DNA of 46,423 nt from the NCBI GenBank assembly GCA_045601445.1, contig JAZRZQ010000086.1, positions 1 to 46,423 of the forward strand. The letters run 5' to 3'. Source of the DNA: RGIG5579 sp045601445. Its GTDB lineage: Bacteria; Bacillota; Clostridia; Oscillospirales; SIG627. The position numbers were made by a program, and so were the translations under genes. Positions 17,345 through 24,896 of the stretch are shown here, piece by piece. The notes under the pieces are model-generated. The model was not told where the DNA came from and did not search any database. It saw only the letters and a list, made by a program, of their open reading frames with translations. Within the stretch, counting starts at the first letter, position 1. Every line of letters starts with the position of its first letter.

Positions 17345-18820
17345 TCAGTCGACGCTGGTTCCCTGCTGTTTTGCCTGCGCCACGGCGGCGACGTTTCTCT
17401 TATGCTCGGGCTGCGATTTGGCAAAGAGAGTCGATCCGTCGGTGTCGGCAACGAAGAAGTAGTACGAATGACTTTCGGGGTAAAGCGCGGCCATAATGGC
17501 ATCCCACCCCGGATTGCAGACGGCAGAGGGAGTCAGTCCCTCGTAGATATAGGTATTATACGGGCTGTCGATCTCCAAATCTGCATAAGTGAGATTCTCC
17601 TTGCGCTCGGGCAGACAATACTGCACCGTCGCATCGGACTCGAGCTTTTTCAGATCGCGGGATTTCATACGGTTATGGAATACACCGGAGATCGGATAAA
17701 ACTCCGCCGAGATTTTTCCTTCCGCCTGCACGATGGAAGCCAGCGTAATCAGCTGATCGAGGTTCATTCCGAGCTCGTCCAGTCGGGGATAGTAATCCTC
17801 CTCGAAGCGAGCCTGAAAGGCGGCAAGCATTTTATCAACGATGGCGATCTCCTTCGAGTCGGTATAAAACTCGTAGGTATCGGGGAAGAGATAGCCCTCG
17901 AGGCGGTATTTTCGGTTGGGAGAGAGCGTGATGGCGTTGAGCTTTTCCATAAAGAGATAATCGTACGGATAGTTCTGAATGGCATCGACAAAGCCCTCGC
18001 GCGTGCCCATTCCCTTGGAGATAAAGTGGTCGATGATCTCGTCAACCGTGTAACCCTCGGGGATTGTGATGGTGATGACCTGTCTGGTCTTACGATCCTT
18101 AATCAGAGAAACAAGCTGGTCGTAATTGAGGGTGCTTCTCAGCTCGTATTCCCCTGCTTTGAAGGTCAAGGCCTTTTCCGCGTCACGGTTTTTATAGCCG
18201 ATATACATACGGAAAATCGAGGGATATTCAATAATTCCGTGGTCGGCAAAAATATCTGCTACCTCGGAGATGGTTGCATTTTCGGGGATCGTGACCGTCG
18301 CGACGATCTCATCCTTGACCAGCGCGAAGATATCGTTGGCCCAGCGAATGCCTACGACCGACAAAATGGCGGAAATGCCGACCACGACGGCCATATATAC
18401 CAGCGTCCGCACAACGGTCGCGCGAAAGGAATCCTTCCAGGCTGCGCCTTTTTCGGTTGCCGTTTGCGTTTTGTCCGCACTTCGACGGGGCGCAGGAGCA
18501 GCCTTTTTCTCGGATGTCGGAGAAGGAACCTTGATACCGACGGCACTTCCGACGCGGGTCTCCTGCGCTTTTTGCGCCGAGGAGGTCTTTTGCGTAACGG
18601 AAGCTGCGGGAATGGCGCGGGTGCGCTCACCGGTTCCGGAAGGCTCCTTTCCCTGCGCGGCTCGCGCGGGGGCAGGCTTTGGCGGATGGGCAGGCTTTGA
18701 CGCCGGTGTCGGCGCGGAAGCGGACGACTCCTTTTTCGGTTCTTCCTTCTTCTTCGGAGAGACCAGAATGTCGATGGTATTTTCTTTATTCATCGAGCTG
18801 CGCTCTTTTTCGTCGTTCAT
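17345..18820 (-). CDS. mltG: endolytic transglycosylase MltG (YceG family)
   Basis: Membrane-bound lytic transglycosylase thought to end growing glycan strands. 491 residues: a long Ala/Pro/Lys/Ser-rich cytoplasmic N-terminus (1-130), one membrane helix (about 136-158), a LysM-like region, and the YceG catalytic domain with LEGYLFPDTYEFY and LASIVQAEG. E367 aligns with the second Glu of the usual ASIVEKE motif and is kept, while the first is Gln here. SGVFHNRM and SPYNTYIYEGLTPSAVCNPG complete the signature. GAGG lies 7 bases before the ATG. The extended disordered N-terminus is longer than in most MltG proteins. Confidence 0.95.
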   Translation of the reverse strand: MNDEKERSSMNKENTIDILVSPKKKEEPKKESSASAPTPASKPAHPPKPAPARAAQGKEPSGTGERTRAIPAASVTQKTSSAQKAQETRVGSAVGIKVPSPTSEKKAAPAPRRSADKTQTATEKGAAWKDSFRATVVRTLVYMAVVVGISAILSVVGIRWANDIFALVKDEIVATVTIPENATISEVADIFADHGIIEYPSIFRMYIGYKNRDAEKALTFKAGEYELRSTLNYDQLVSLIKDRKTRQVITITIPEGYTVDEIIDHFISKGMGTREGFVDAIQNYPYDYLFMEKLNAITLSPNRKYRLEGYLFPDTYEFYTDSKEIAIVDKMLAAFQARFEEDYYPRLDELGMNLDQLITLASIVQAEGKISAEFYPISGVFHNRMKSRDLKKLESDATVQYCLPERKENLTYADLEIDSPYNTYIYEGLTPSAVCNPGWDAIMAALYPESHSYYFFVADTDGSTLFAKSQPEHKRNVAAVAQAKQQGTSVD

Positions 18821-18834
18821 TTCATAACCTCATT

Positions 18835-19803
18835 TCATTGGCCAAATAGATCCAGCGCCAGACAAACAAAAGCGGCGCAGGACACTAAAAAAGCGGGCGA
18901 AAGATAAATTTCCTTGAAATTGGAGAAACGTTTTTCCCAAGCGGAGCGGAGATTTTCCTCCGCGCGCTTTTCATCGGCCTCTTCCAATTCCTTTCTGAGA
19001 AGCTCCTTGCGGCTTCGAAGCATCTCATCGTAGACGCGATCCTGATAGATCTGCTCGAGGCGGGAAAACATCAGATAAAACAAGAACAGGAACAGGGCGA
19101 TCAGAAGATACGGCAGAAGAGGACTCTTTCCTGCCTGACGCAGATAATCCACCACGCCCGCGTGTATATAATAAGCGGACAAGTTGAAGAGAATGTGAAG
19201 AATGAGCGTGGGGACGATGGAGCGGGACACGGAGGCGATCAAGGCGAACATCACTCCGACAAACAAATAGAAGAAAAAATTCTCAAAGGAAAGATGTGCC
19301 ATCGCACTCATCAGCGCGCTGATGCCGACGGACCAAGCCATTCCATAGGAAGCGTATTCCTCCAAAAGAACGCCGCGAAAGAGGATCTCCTCCAAAAAGG
19401 CGGGCAAGATGGCGTTGCCGAACAAAAACAGGAAGATATTGTCGCTTTCGACCTCGAGCGGCATCACCGAGGGGGTGTCGATCATCGCGGAATCGAACCA
19501 GAAGAGGCCCGCGTAGCGAAGCAGGATCACACCGAGGGCAAAGATCGCACTCAATATAGCCAAAAAAGAGATCTTGTTCGGCGCGACGTACGAAAATTTC
19601 AAGGTGGTAACGGGATTGAGATTGCGCACCCGATAGTAAAAAGCAAGCGGGATGAGATAGACCGCAAGGCGAATGAGCATCGCCGTGAGAAAGGAGTTTT
19701 CCGAAAGGCGAGCCGCCAAATGAACCAGAGTCTCGCTCATTCCGACCAAAATCATAATGACGGAAAACAAAATCGGTGCGTACAAATTGGCCTTCAGTTT
19801 CAC
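18835..19803 (-). CDS. CPBP family intramembrane glutamic endopeptidase
   Basis: 322-residue polytopic membrane protein of the CAAX protease / bacteriocin-processing family. Motif 1 is E138-E139-x3-R143 (EEILFRG), a histidine follows at 170 in MAHLSFEN, and the last motif is H203-x3-N207. About seven hydrophobic segments precede a charged, coiled-coil-like stretch (about 250-295) and a final membrane helix. The start is GTG overlapping the upstream stop (GTGA) with GAGGGAGA upstream. Substrate unknown; CPBP members range from proteases to scaffold proteins. Confidence 0.9.
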   Translation of the reverse strand: MKLKANLYAPILFSVIMILVGMSETLVHLAARLSENSFLTAMLIRLAVYLIPLAFYYRVRNLNPVTTLKFSYVAPNKISFLAILSAIFALGVILLRYAGLFWFDSAMIDTPSVMPLEVESDNIFLFLFGNAILPAFLEEILFRGVLLEEYASYGMAWSVGISALMSAMAHLSFENFFFYLFVGVMFALIASVSRSIVPTLILHILFNLSAYYIHAGVVDYLRQAGKSPLLPYLLIALFLFLFYLMFSRLEQIYQDRVYDEMLRSRKELLRKELEEADEKRAEENLRSAWEKRFSNFKEIYLSPAFLVSCAAFVCLALDLFGQ

Positions 19804-20351
19804 CTTTGTTCTCCCTCAAAGCACATAGCGAAGCGAAGCTGATCGCTCAATTCTTTCCCTTTCAAAAGAGAAAGAAGCGCAAAGCCGAAATCGGCGGCCG
19901 TTCCCGCACCGCGAGAGGTGATGACGTTGCCGTCGATCACAACGGCACTTTTCGATACCTCGCGACAGCGCATTTCCTTTTCCATACCGGGGTACACCGT
20001 GGCGATCTTGTCCTTGGTCAGTCCCAGATCGGAAAGAACCGTCGGAGCGGCGCAGATGGCGGCAACGAGCCCGCCGCGACGGGCGTGCTCCTGCAGATAA
20101 AAGCGCAGTCTGGCACAGCCCTTTAAATTCAGCGTTCCGGGCATTCCGCCGGGAAGGATGAGAAGACGCTCGGTGCCGCGAAGGGAAGTGAGCGTCCGAT
20201 CGCAAACGAAGGGAATGCCGTGTGCGCCCGTGACGGTGAGCGAGTCGGTGATGCTGCAAACGCACACCTCGACGCCGCCGCGACGGAGAATGTCGATCGG
20301 CGTGACGGCTTCGATCTCCTCAAAGCCCTCCGCCAAAAATACCGTTACCAT
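19800..20351 (-). CDS. DJ-1/PfpI family protein
   Basis: 184-residue DJ-1/PfpI superfamily protein of the DJ-1/YajL/ThiJ branch. The start MVTVFLAEGFEEIEAVTP carries the conserved glutamates, the nucleophile elbow is AAICAAP with Cys100, and LLILPGGMPGT and TSRGAGTAADF are typical. DJ-1 relatives act as glyoxalases, redox sensors or protein-repair factors; which applies cannot be told from sequence. The start was set at 20351 because AAAGGAG stands 7 bases upstream; a longer reading from 20384 lacks such support. Overlaps the CPBP gene by four bases. Confidence 0.92.
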   Translation of the reverse strand: MVTVFLAEGFEEIEAVTPIDILRRGGVEVCVCSITDSLTVTGAHGIPFVCDRTLTSLRGTERLLILPGGMPGTLNLKGCARLRFYLQEHARRGGLVAAICAAPTVLSDLGLTKDKIATVYPGMEKEMRCREVSKSAVVIDGNVITSRGAGTAADFGFALLSLLKGKELSDQLRFAMCFEGEQR

Positions 20352-20370
20352 ATCAAAACTCCTTTGCGGA

Positions 20371-21021
20371 TCACAATACTTCATCTACGGCTCGGCGAAC
20401 CCGCTCGCCGATGACCTCGATCGAATCCATCTCACCGCGGTCGTTTACGCAGGAGATGGATTTCCAGCCCCATTTTTCAGCACAGGTCGATGCGGCCAGA
20501 TACGCCTTTTTCAAATGCTCTCGATTTTCGTGAATATCCTTCTTTTCGCCGCGAATATCAATCAGTTCCAAGCTTTTTTCAACGGGAACGCGAAGCAGGA
20601 GCGTCAGATCGGGCGCGGGAAGGCCGAGCTTGAGAAATTCAAAATCGTAAAGCCAGTCCAAAAAAGCATCGTGCTCGGCGGGGGGGAGCTTGGTGAGTTG
20701 ATGGATGGCGTTAGCCGTGGTATAGCGATTGGCGATGATGATCGCGCCGTTGTCGTAATCCTTCTTCCAATCGAGCATAAACGAGGCGAAGCGATCCACG
20801 GCAAAAAAGGTGGAAGCGGCAAAGGAATTGACAGCGTCGGGATCGGAACCGAAGGCACCGCCCAGATACATTTTGACCGGCTCACAGGCGGGGCTTTCAT
20901 AATCGGGGAAGGAGACGAGTCTGACGTTTTTTCCTTCCTTGGAGAGCGCCTCAAACAGACGCTTGGCCTGCGTGTTTTTTCCGCTTCCGTCCAAGCCGTC
21001 AATGACGATCAAAGTTCCCAT
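20371..21021 (-). CDS. tmk: thymidylate kinase (dTMP kinase), clostridial type
   Basis: 216-residue P-loop kinase converting dTMP to dTDP. The P-loop is GLDGSGKNTQ (9-18), with Asn where Thr or Ser is usual after GK. Also present are VSFPDYESP, VDRFASF (in place of the DR(Y/F) catalytic region) and ANRYTTANAIHQ. The form is the divergent one common in Clostridia rather than the classical EGxDGxGKTT enzyme. GGGAGGA lies 6 bases before the ATG at 21021. It is first in the eleven-gene operon and has its own promoter. Confidence 0.92.
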   Translation of the reverse strand: MGTLIVIDGLDGSGKNTQAKRLFEALSKEGKNVRLVSFPDYESPACEPVKMYLGGAFGSDPDAVNSFAASTFFAVDRFASFMLDWKKDYDNGAIIIANRYTTANAIHQLTKLPPAEHDAFLDWLYDFEFLKLGLPAPDLTLLLRVPVEKSLELIDIRGEKKDIHENREHLKKAYLAASTCAEKWGWKSISCVNDRGEMDSIEVIGERVRRAVDEVL

Positions 21022-21071
21022 AGCAATCCTCCCGAGCATTTTCGTATAGTTATGCATACTAATATAGAATA

Positions 21072-21100
21072 ATTATAACACATTCAAATCAAAATCACAA
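21072..21100 (-). promoter_or_regulatory. sigma-A type promoter of the tmk operon
   Basis: Minus strand: -35 TTGTGA (21095-21100), 17-base spacer, -10 TATAAT (21072-21077). It drives tmk and, with no terminator seen inside, probably the ten genes after it. It diverges from the promoter at 21141-21169. Confidence 0.8.
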
Positions 21101-21140
21101 GGGAAAATACAATACTTTCTGAAAAAAACCGAGCTTTCTC

Positions 21141-21169
21141 TTGCCGAGAGGCAAAAATGGCGCTATAAT
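21141..21169 (+). promoter_or_regulatory. sigma-A type promoter of the flavoprotein gene, with inverted repeat over the -35
   Basis: Plus strand: -35 TTGCCG (21141-21146), 17-base spacer, -10 TATAAT (21164-21169). A TTGCC-GAGA-GGCAA inverted repeat (21141-21154) covers the -35 and could be an operator. Confidence 0.75.
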
Positions 21170-21210
21170 CAAATAAAAGTCCATTGCATAGCATAATACG
21201 AGGTGAAACA

Positions 21211-21831
21211 ATGAAAGTTATTATGATAAACGGCTCTCCCCACGAATTCGGCTGTACGCACCGTGCGCTGAGTGAAATTGCAAATACGCTAAAAAAAGAA
21301 GGAATCGAAAGTGAAATCCTTTGGCTCGGGATCGACCCGATCGCACCCTGCCGCGCCTGCGCCGCCTGCCGCACGATCGGCAAATGTGCGGTGGACGATA
21401 TCGTCAATCGCATCGCGCCCAAGGTTTTGTCGGCCGACGGACTGATTCTCGGCTCACCCGTTCACTACGCCGCCGCAGGCGGTGCGATCAGCGTTTTCCT
21501 CGACCGATTCTTCTACGCCTACGCCGCGCGCCTTGCGGGAAAGCCCGCTTGCGCGATCACGTCCAGCCGCAGAGGCGGCGCGAGTGCGGCCTTTGACCAG
21601 CTCAACAAATATTTCACCATTGCTTCGATGCCGATCGTTTCGGGGCAATACTGGAATATGGTTCACGGGTCGAACCCCGACGAGGTGGAAAAGGACGGCG
21701 AGGGCTTGCAGACGATGCGCAGCCTCGGACGCAATATGGCTTGGCTGTTGCGCTGTATCGAGGCGGGAAAAAAGGCGGGCGTCTCTTTCCCCGAACAGGA
21801 AGAGCCGATCCGAACCAATTTTATCCGTTAA
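21211..21831 (+). CDS. flavodoxin-fold NAD(P)H-dependent oxidoreductase, iron-sulfur flavoprotein type
   Basis: 206-residue NADPH-dependent FMN reductase family protein. The phosphate-binding FMN loop is MINGSPHEFGCTHRAL near the N-terminus. A compact cysteine cluster, C-x2-C-x2-C-x5-C (PCRACAACRTIGKC), matches the [4Fe-4S] site of iron-sulfur flavoproteins. GSPVHYAAAGGAISVFLDR is the second family block. Likely a cytoplasmic electron-transfer or redox-stress enzyme. The ATG at 21211 has GAGGTG upstream. It has its own promoter and a terminator just after it, so it is probably monocistronic. Physiological partner unknown. Confidence 0.9.
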   Translation: MKVIMINGSPHEFGCTHRALSEIANTLKKEGIESEILWLGIDPIAPCRACAACRTIGKCAVDDIVNRIAPKVLSADGLILGSPVHYAAAGGAISVFLDRFFYAYAARLAGKPACAITSSRRGGASAAFDQLNKYFTIASMPIVSGQYWNMVHGSNPDEVEKDGEGLQTMRSLGRNMAWLLRCIEAGKKAGVSFPEQEEPIRTNFIR

Positions 21832-21847
21832 GAGCTTCATAAAACAC

Positions 21848-21875
21848 AAAAAAGCAGTGGAAACACTGCTTTTTT
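21848..21875 (+). terminator. intrinsic terminator after the flavoprotein gene
   Basis: GCAGTG-GAAA-CACTGC stem with GNRA-type loop, flanked by A6 and T6, so it extends to a 12-bp stem and can act on both strands. It separates the flavoprotein gene from the downstream permease. Confidence 0.9.
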
Positions 21876-21952
21876 GTATGTCCTTATGCCAAACGGGAAA
21901 GAATGTAACAAGAGACGTGAGCATATCCTATCAAAAAAAAGCGAGGGCCGTT

Positions 21953-23005
21953 ATGTCAGAACGCACACGAAAATTCCTGCTGGATCTTTTAATCGGAATC
22001 GCCGTCGGTGCGGTTGCGATCGTTTTGATCCGAAAAACGTTTTTTCTGCTCTTCCCCATTGCCCTCGCTTTTTTATTTTCAGAGCTGATCCGAAAAAGCT
22101 TTCGACGCTTGCGGCCGCTCAATCCGATCGCCAAGCGGATTTTAATCGTACTGATTCTGCTCATCTTTTTTGCGCTCCTCTTTCTGATCGCGCTGATTTT
22201 AGCGGAGCGGGCGATTCGTACAAGCTCCGAGATGGCCGAATGGCTCACGGGAGAATTTGACCACATCATCGCCTTCTGCCGCGGCACGGTCACAAGGCTT
22301 GAAGCAACCGCGGGGCGTCTTCTCGGACGGGAGATGACGGGTAGCATTCTCTCTCAGCTTCCCGTCTTACTCGAAAAGCTTCTGGAGAGCCTTGCGCTGA
22401 AGCTCCCGCAATGGATCGCACGGCTGGTGGGATTTTTCCCGCGCTTTTTGCTCTCGCTTTTTATTTTTCTCATCTCTTGCTATTATTTTTCCTGCGATGC
22501 GGATCGCTTTGCCGGAACCATCCAAAAATACGTTTCCGAGGAAAAGCTCGCCTTTCTTTCCCGCACCAAAAAAAGATTCTGTCGCGCCTTGGGACAGTTT
22601 ACCCGCGCGTATCTCATCCTGTATTTGCTGGTATTTGCTATGCTCTTTCTCGGGCTGATCCTGCTTCGGGTATCAAACGCCGTCGGCTTGGCGGCCACGA
22701 TCGCGCTGGTAGATGCGCTGCCCGTGCTGGGAACGGGGACGGTTCTGATCCCATGGGCCTTGATTGCCTTTCTGACGGGTGAAAGCGCCAGAGCGGGCGG
22801 ACTTTTGCTTTTGTACGCAATCATTTTGGTGACAAGGCAGATCCTCGAGCCGAAGATCGTAGGAGACGCGATCGGTCTGCACCCGATCATCTCGCTTCTG
22901 CTTGTGATCTCCGGCCTGAGCTTTTTCGGCCTTGCGGGAATGATCCTGCTGCCTTTGGGCGGCGTTTGCATCGCCAAGGCTCTCGAAGAGGAGAACAAAG
23001 GATAA
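21953..23005 (+). CDS. AI-2E family transporter, YtvI-like
   Basis: 350-residue polytopic membrane protein of the AI-2E transporter superfamily, close to the sporulation protein YtvI in length and layout. Paired N-terminal helices are followed by a long extracytoplasmic segment (about 95-150) and a C-terminal cluster of helices. The hallmark QILEPKIVGDAIGLHPIISL is in the C-terminal third. Superfamily members export signals or exchange ions; the substrate here is not predictable. The ATG at 21953 has GAGG upstream. No clear promoter is seen between the preceding terminator and the start. Whether this organism sporulates cannot be told from the window. Confidence 0.88.
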   Translation: MSERTRKFLLDLLIGIAVGAVAIVLIRKTFFLLFPIALAFLFSELIRKSFRRLRPLNPIAKRILIVLILLIFFALLFLIALILAERAIRTSSEMAEWLTGEFDHIIAFCRGTVTRLEATAGRLLGREMTGSILSQLPVLLEKLLESLALKLPQWIARLVGFFPRFLLSLFIFLISCYYFSCDADRFAGTIQKYVSEEKLAFLSRTKKRFCRALGQFTRAYLILYLLVFAMLFLGLILLRVSNAVGLAATIALVDALPVLGTGTVLIPWALIAFLTGESARAGGLLLLYAIILVTRQILEPKIVGDAIGLHPIISLLLVISGLSFFGLAGMILLPLGGVCIAKALEEENKG

Positions 23006-23013
23006 AAAAAGAA

Positions 23014-23044
23014 CCTCTCGTCTGTGACGAGAGGCTTTTTCTTT
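23014..23044. terminator. bidirectional terminator between convergent genes
   Basis: Perfect 9-bp stem CCTCTCGTC / GACGAGAGG with a 3-base loop. T-rich on the plus side (CTTTTTCTTTT) and also after the stem on the minus strand (TTCTTTTTTT). It serves both the permease (+) and the rpmB end of the rpsF operon (-). Confidence 0.92.
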
Positions 23045-23229
23045 TAAACGCGTTCCACCTTGCCCGAGCGCAGGCAGTGAGCGCAAACGTAAACGCGGGT
23101 GTGCGTTCCGTTGACAACTGCTCTGACCTTCTTTACGTTGGGCTTCCAAGCATGGTTGGTTCTTCTGTGGGAATGGGATACTCTCTGTCCGAAAGATACG
23201 CCCTTTCCGCAAATTTCACACTTTGCCAT
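23044..23229 (-). CDS. rpmB: 50S ribosomal protein bL28, zinc-binding form
   Basis: 61-residue large-subunit protein. MAKCEICGKG and VYVCAHCLRSGKV give two CxxC pairs (C4, C7, C49, C52), the zinc-ribbon C+ form. HSHRRTNHAWKPNVK is the family core. A perfect GGAGG lies before the ATG. It is the last gene of rpsF-ssb-rpsR-secG-rpmB; rpmB is usually alone or with rpmG, so this placement is slightly unusual. Confidence 0.97.
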   Translation of the reverse strand: MAKCEICGKGVSFGQRVSHSHRRTNHAWKPNVKKVRAVVNGTHTRVYVCAHCLRSGKVERV

Positions 23230-23261
23230 AATTTACCTCCAAAAGCGCTGTGCGCCGTAAC

Positions 23262-23678
23262 TTAATTGCCTGCAGTCTGAGTCTCTGCAGTCTGAGTTTC
23301 AGCCGTCGCGGTTTCTGCCGTGGCGGTTTCCTGTTCACCGGTAGCGGTTTGAGTCTGGGTCTGCTGCTGAGTCTGCTGAGTATTGCCGGACGAAGATCCG
23401 CTACCCGCAGAGCCGGACACATCATTGTTTGCCTGCGCGCCCTGCAGGATATAAACCAGCAGTACAAGCACAGCAAAGATGATCGAAACGACCGTGGTCA
23501 CCTTGGACAGCATACGGTCAATGGTCTTGCCCTTGGTCTTGCCGAAAAAGGTTTCGGCTCCGCCGGCGATCGAACCGGAAAGACGGTTATCTTTTCCGCT
23601 CTGCATCAAAACGGCAACGACCAAAAAGATCGACATTGCGATCATAAGACTGCAAAGAACGGTAATCAATACATCCAT
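23262..23678 (-). CDS. secG: preprotein translocase subunit SecG with low-complexity tail
   Basis: Small membrane subunit of the SecYEG channel. Residues 1-80 form the SecG unit: first membrane helix, then VLMQSGK, GSIAGGAETFFGKTKGKT, and the second helix. The remaining ~55 residues are a Ser/Gly/Asn then Gln/Thr/Ala/Glu-rich repeat tail (TAETATAETQTAETQ) that ordinary SecG lacks; it would lie outside the membrane as a disordered extension. AAGGAG precedes the ATG. Follows rpsR by 21 bases in the rpsF operon. SecG identity rests on the conserved central segment. Confidence 0.92.
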   Translation of the reverse strand: MDVLITVLCSLMIAMSIFLVVAVLMQSGKDNRLSGSIAGGAETFFGKTKGKTIDRMLSKVTTVVSIIFAVLVLLVYILQGAQANNDVSGSAGSGSSSGNTQQTQQQTQTQTATGEQETATAETATAETQTAETQTAGN

Positions 23679-23699
23679 ATTCCTACTCCTTGGGCGAAA

Positions 23700-23939
23700 T
23701 TAGTCGCTGATATAGGGAAGGATCGCGATCTGGCGAGCGCGCTTGATCGCAGTGGTAAGCTCTCTCTGATGCTTGGCACAGGTACCGGTGATTCTTCTGG
23801 GAAGAATCTTGGAGCGCTCGGAAACGAACTTGCGGAGTTTGGCGGCGTCCTTGTAATCGATCTGAGCTACTTTTTCAGCGCAGAATGCGCAAACTTTTTT
23901 CTTTCTCTTGGGTCTGAAAGTCTTTTGTTCCTTATCCAT
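23700..23939 (-). CDS. rpsR: 30S ribosomal protein bS18
   Basis: 79-residue small-subunit protein that pairs with S6. KVCAFCAEK supplies C17 and C20, and TGTCAKHQ supplies C54 and H57, a likely zinc site (C+ form). IDYKDAAKLRKFVSERSKILPRR is the conserved core and AIKRARQIAILPY the C-terminal signature. GGAGG upstream. Standard order rpsF-ssb-rpsR. Confidence 0.98.
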   Translation of the reverse strand: MDKEQKTFRPKRKKKVCAFCAEKVAQIDYKDAAKLRKFVSERSKILPRRITGTCAKHQRELTTAIKRARQIAILPYISD

Positions 23940-23962
23940 TTGTCTTTTCCTCCGTAAATTGA

Positions 23963-24397
23963 TTAAAAGGGAAGATCGTCGTCTGTGCTCATTTCTTCAA
24001 AGGCGACGTCCTTCGGGCTTGCTCCGTAGGGAGCGGGGGTAGCACCGGCTACGGGTGCACCGTCATTCTTCTTTTCCACAAAGTGTGCTTCATCGGCAAC
24101 CACTTCGGTGACATAGCGCTTCTGATCGTTTTGATCGGTCCAGGATCTGGTCTGAATGGAGCCGACGATCAGGATGCTCTTGCCTTTCTGGAAATATTTA
24201 GTGATAAATTCCGCAGTATTGCGCCATGCAACGATGTTGATGAAGTCAGCCTGCGGGCCGTTCTCGGAATTCTTGGAAGAATATCTTCTCGAAACGGCGA
24301 TGGTGAACGAGGTGACGGAAATTCCGCTTTGGGTCTGCTTGAGCTCCGGATCGGCGGTCAGGTTGCCGATCAGGATGACTTTGTTGAAGGCAGCCAT
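23963..24397 (-). CDS. ssb: single-stranded DNA-binding protein SSB
   Basis: 144-residue SSB that protects single strands in replication and repair. N-terminal OB fold (FNKVILIGNLTADPELK, VTSFTIAVSRRY, FINIVAWRNTAEFI) to about residue 105, then a short Ala/Pro/Gly linker and the acidic partner-binding tip ending in DDDLPF. AAGGAG before the ATG. Located between rpsF and rpsR, the classic arrangement. Confidence 0.98.
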   Translation of the reverse strand: MAAFNKVILIGNLTADPELKQTQSGISVTSFTIAVSRRYSSKNSENGPQADFINIVAWRNTAEFITKYFQKGKSILIVGSIQTRSWTDQNDQKRYVTEVVADEAHFVEKKNDGAPVAGATPAPYGASPKDVAFEEMSTDDDLPF

Positions 24398-24413
24398 AAT
24401 TCCCTCTCCTTAC

Positions 24414-24710
24414 TTATGCGTCCACGCGCACGGTCATGGAACGAAGAATACCCTCGGTGATCTTGAATACTCTTTCAAGCTCTACGGGGAAATCACGGTC
24501 AGCGGTATACTGCATAACCATGTAGTAGCCGTCGTTGACGTCGTCAATCGGATAAGCAAGTCTTCTCTTGCCCCATTCGTCGACGTTTTCCACGACTGCG
24601 TTCTTCTCGATCATACCCTTGAATTTAGCGACGAGTTCCTGAACCTTCTCTTCGCCAAGCTCGGTATTCACGATGAAAACGGTTTCATATTTGCCCTTCA
24701 GTTTTTCCAT
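24414..24710 (-). CDS. rpsF: 30S ribosomal protein bS6
   Basis: 98-residue small-subunit protein. KYETVFIVNTELGEEKVQEL starts the ferredoxin-like fold; WGKRRLAYPIDDVNDGYYMVM is the family hallmark. The start at 24710 was chosen because a perfect AGGAGGT stands just upstream; upstream codons in frame lie in the leader RNA. First gene of rpsF-ssb-rpsR-secG-rpmB. Confidence 0.98.
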   Translation of the reverse strand: MEKLKGKYETVFIVNTELGEEKVQELVAKFKGMIEKNAVVENVDEWGKRRLAYPIDDVNDGYYMVMQYTADRDFPVELERVFKITEGILRSMTVRVDA

Positions 24711-24789
24711 TATGTTTACCTCCTTTTGGACATAAGCCTTCCTTGCGGGAAGGAAGAAGCACGGCATGAAAAAATTTACCGTGACACAT
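24711..24789 (-). promoter_or_regulatory. rpsF leader, candidate S6:S18 autoregulatory RNA
   Basis: A leader of about 79 bases carries a CACGG/CCGTG stem (24760-24764 with 24779-24783) and a CCTTCC/GGAAGG hairpin (24737-24753) with CCG at the stem-loop boundary on the RNA strand. Many bacteria have an S6:S18-binding motif here with an essential CCG, so this is a plausible candidate, but the fit to the consensus was not computed. Confidence 0.35.
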
Positions 24790-24795
24790 CAAGAA

Positions 24796-24824
24796 ATTAT
24801 ACACATAGCGAGCCTGTTTGTCAA
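24796..24824 (-). promoter_or_regulatory. perfect-consensus promoter of the rpsF operon
   Basis: Minus strand: -35 TTGACA (24819-24824), 17-base spacer, -10 TATAAT (24796-24801). All twelve hexamer bases match the sigma-A consensus. Confidence 0.92.
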
Positions 24825-24868
24825 GAAGATTTGCACAAACTTTTTCATTTTTTCTGTTCCAATCGCAC

Positions 24869-24896
24869 AAAAAAACGCGCCGAAGCGCGTTTTTTA
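24869..24896 (-). terminator. intrinsic terminator after rarA
   Basis: On the minus strand AACGCGC-TTCG-GCGCGTT, a 7-bp GC-rich stem closed by a UUCG tetraloop, followed by a T-run. Ends asd-rarA just upstream of the rpsF promoter. Confidence 0.92.

Noticed and set aside
17317..17502. 62-residue N-terminal extension of RmuC
   Set aside because: Overlaps the end of mltG, is low-complexity Arg/Pro/Ser, and the ATG at 17316 has a proper ribosome binding site and begins a membrane anchor.
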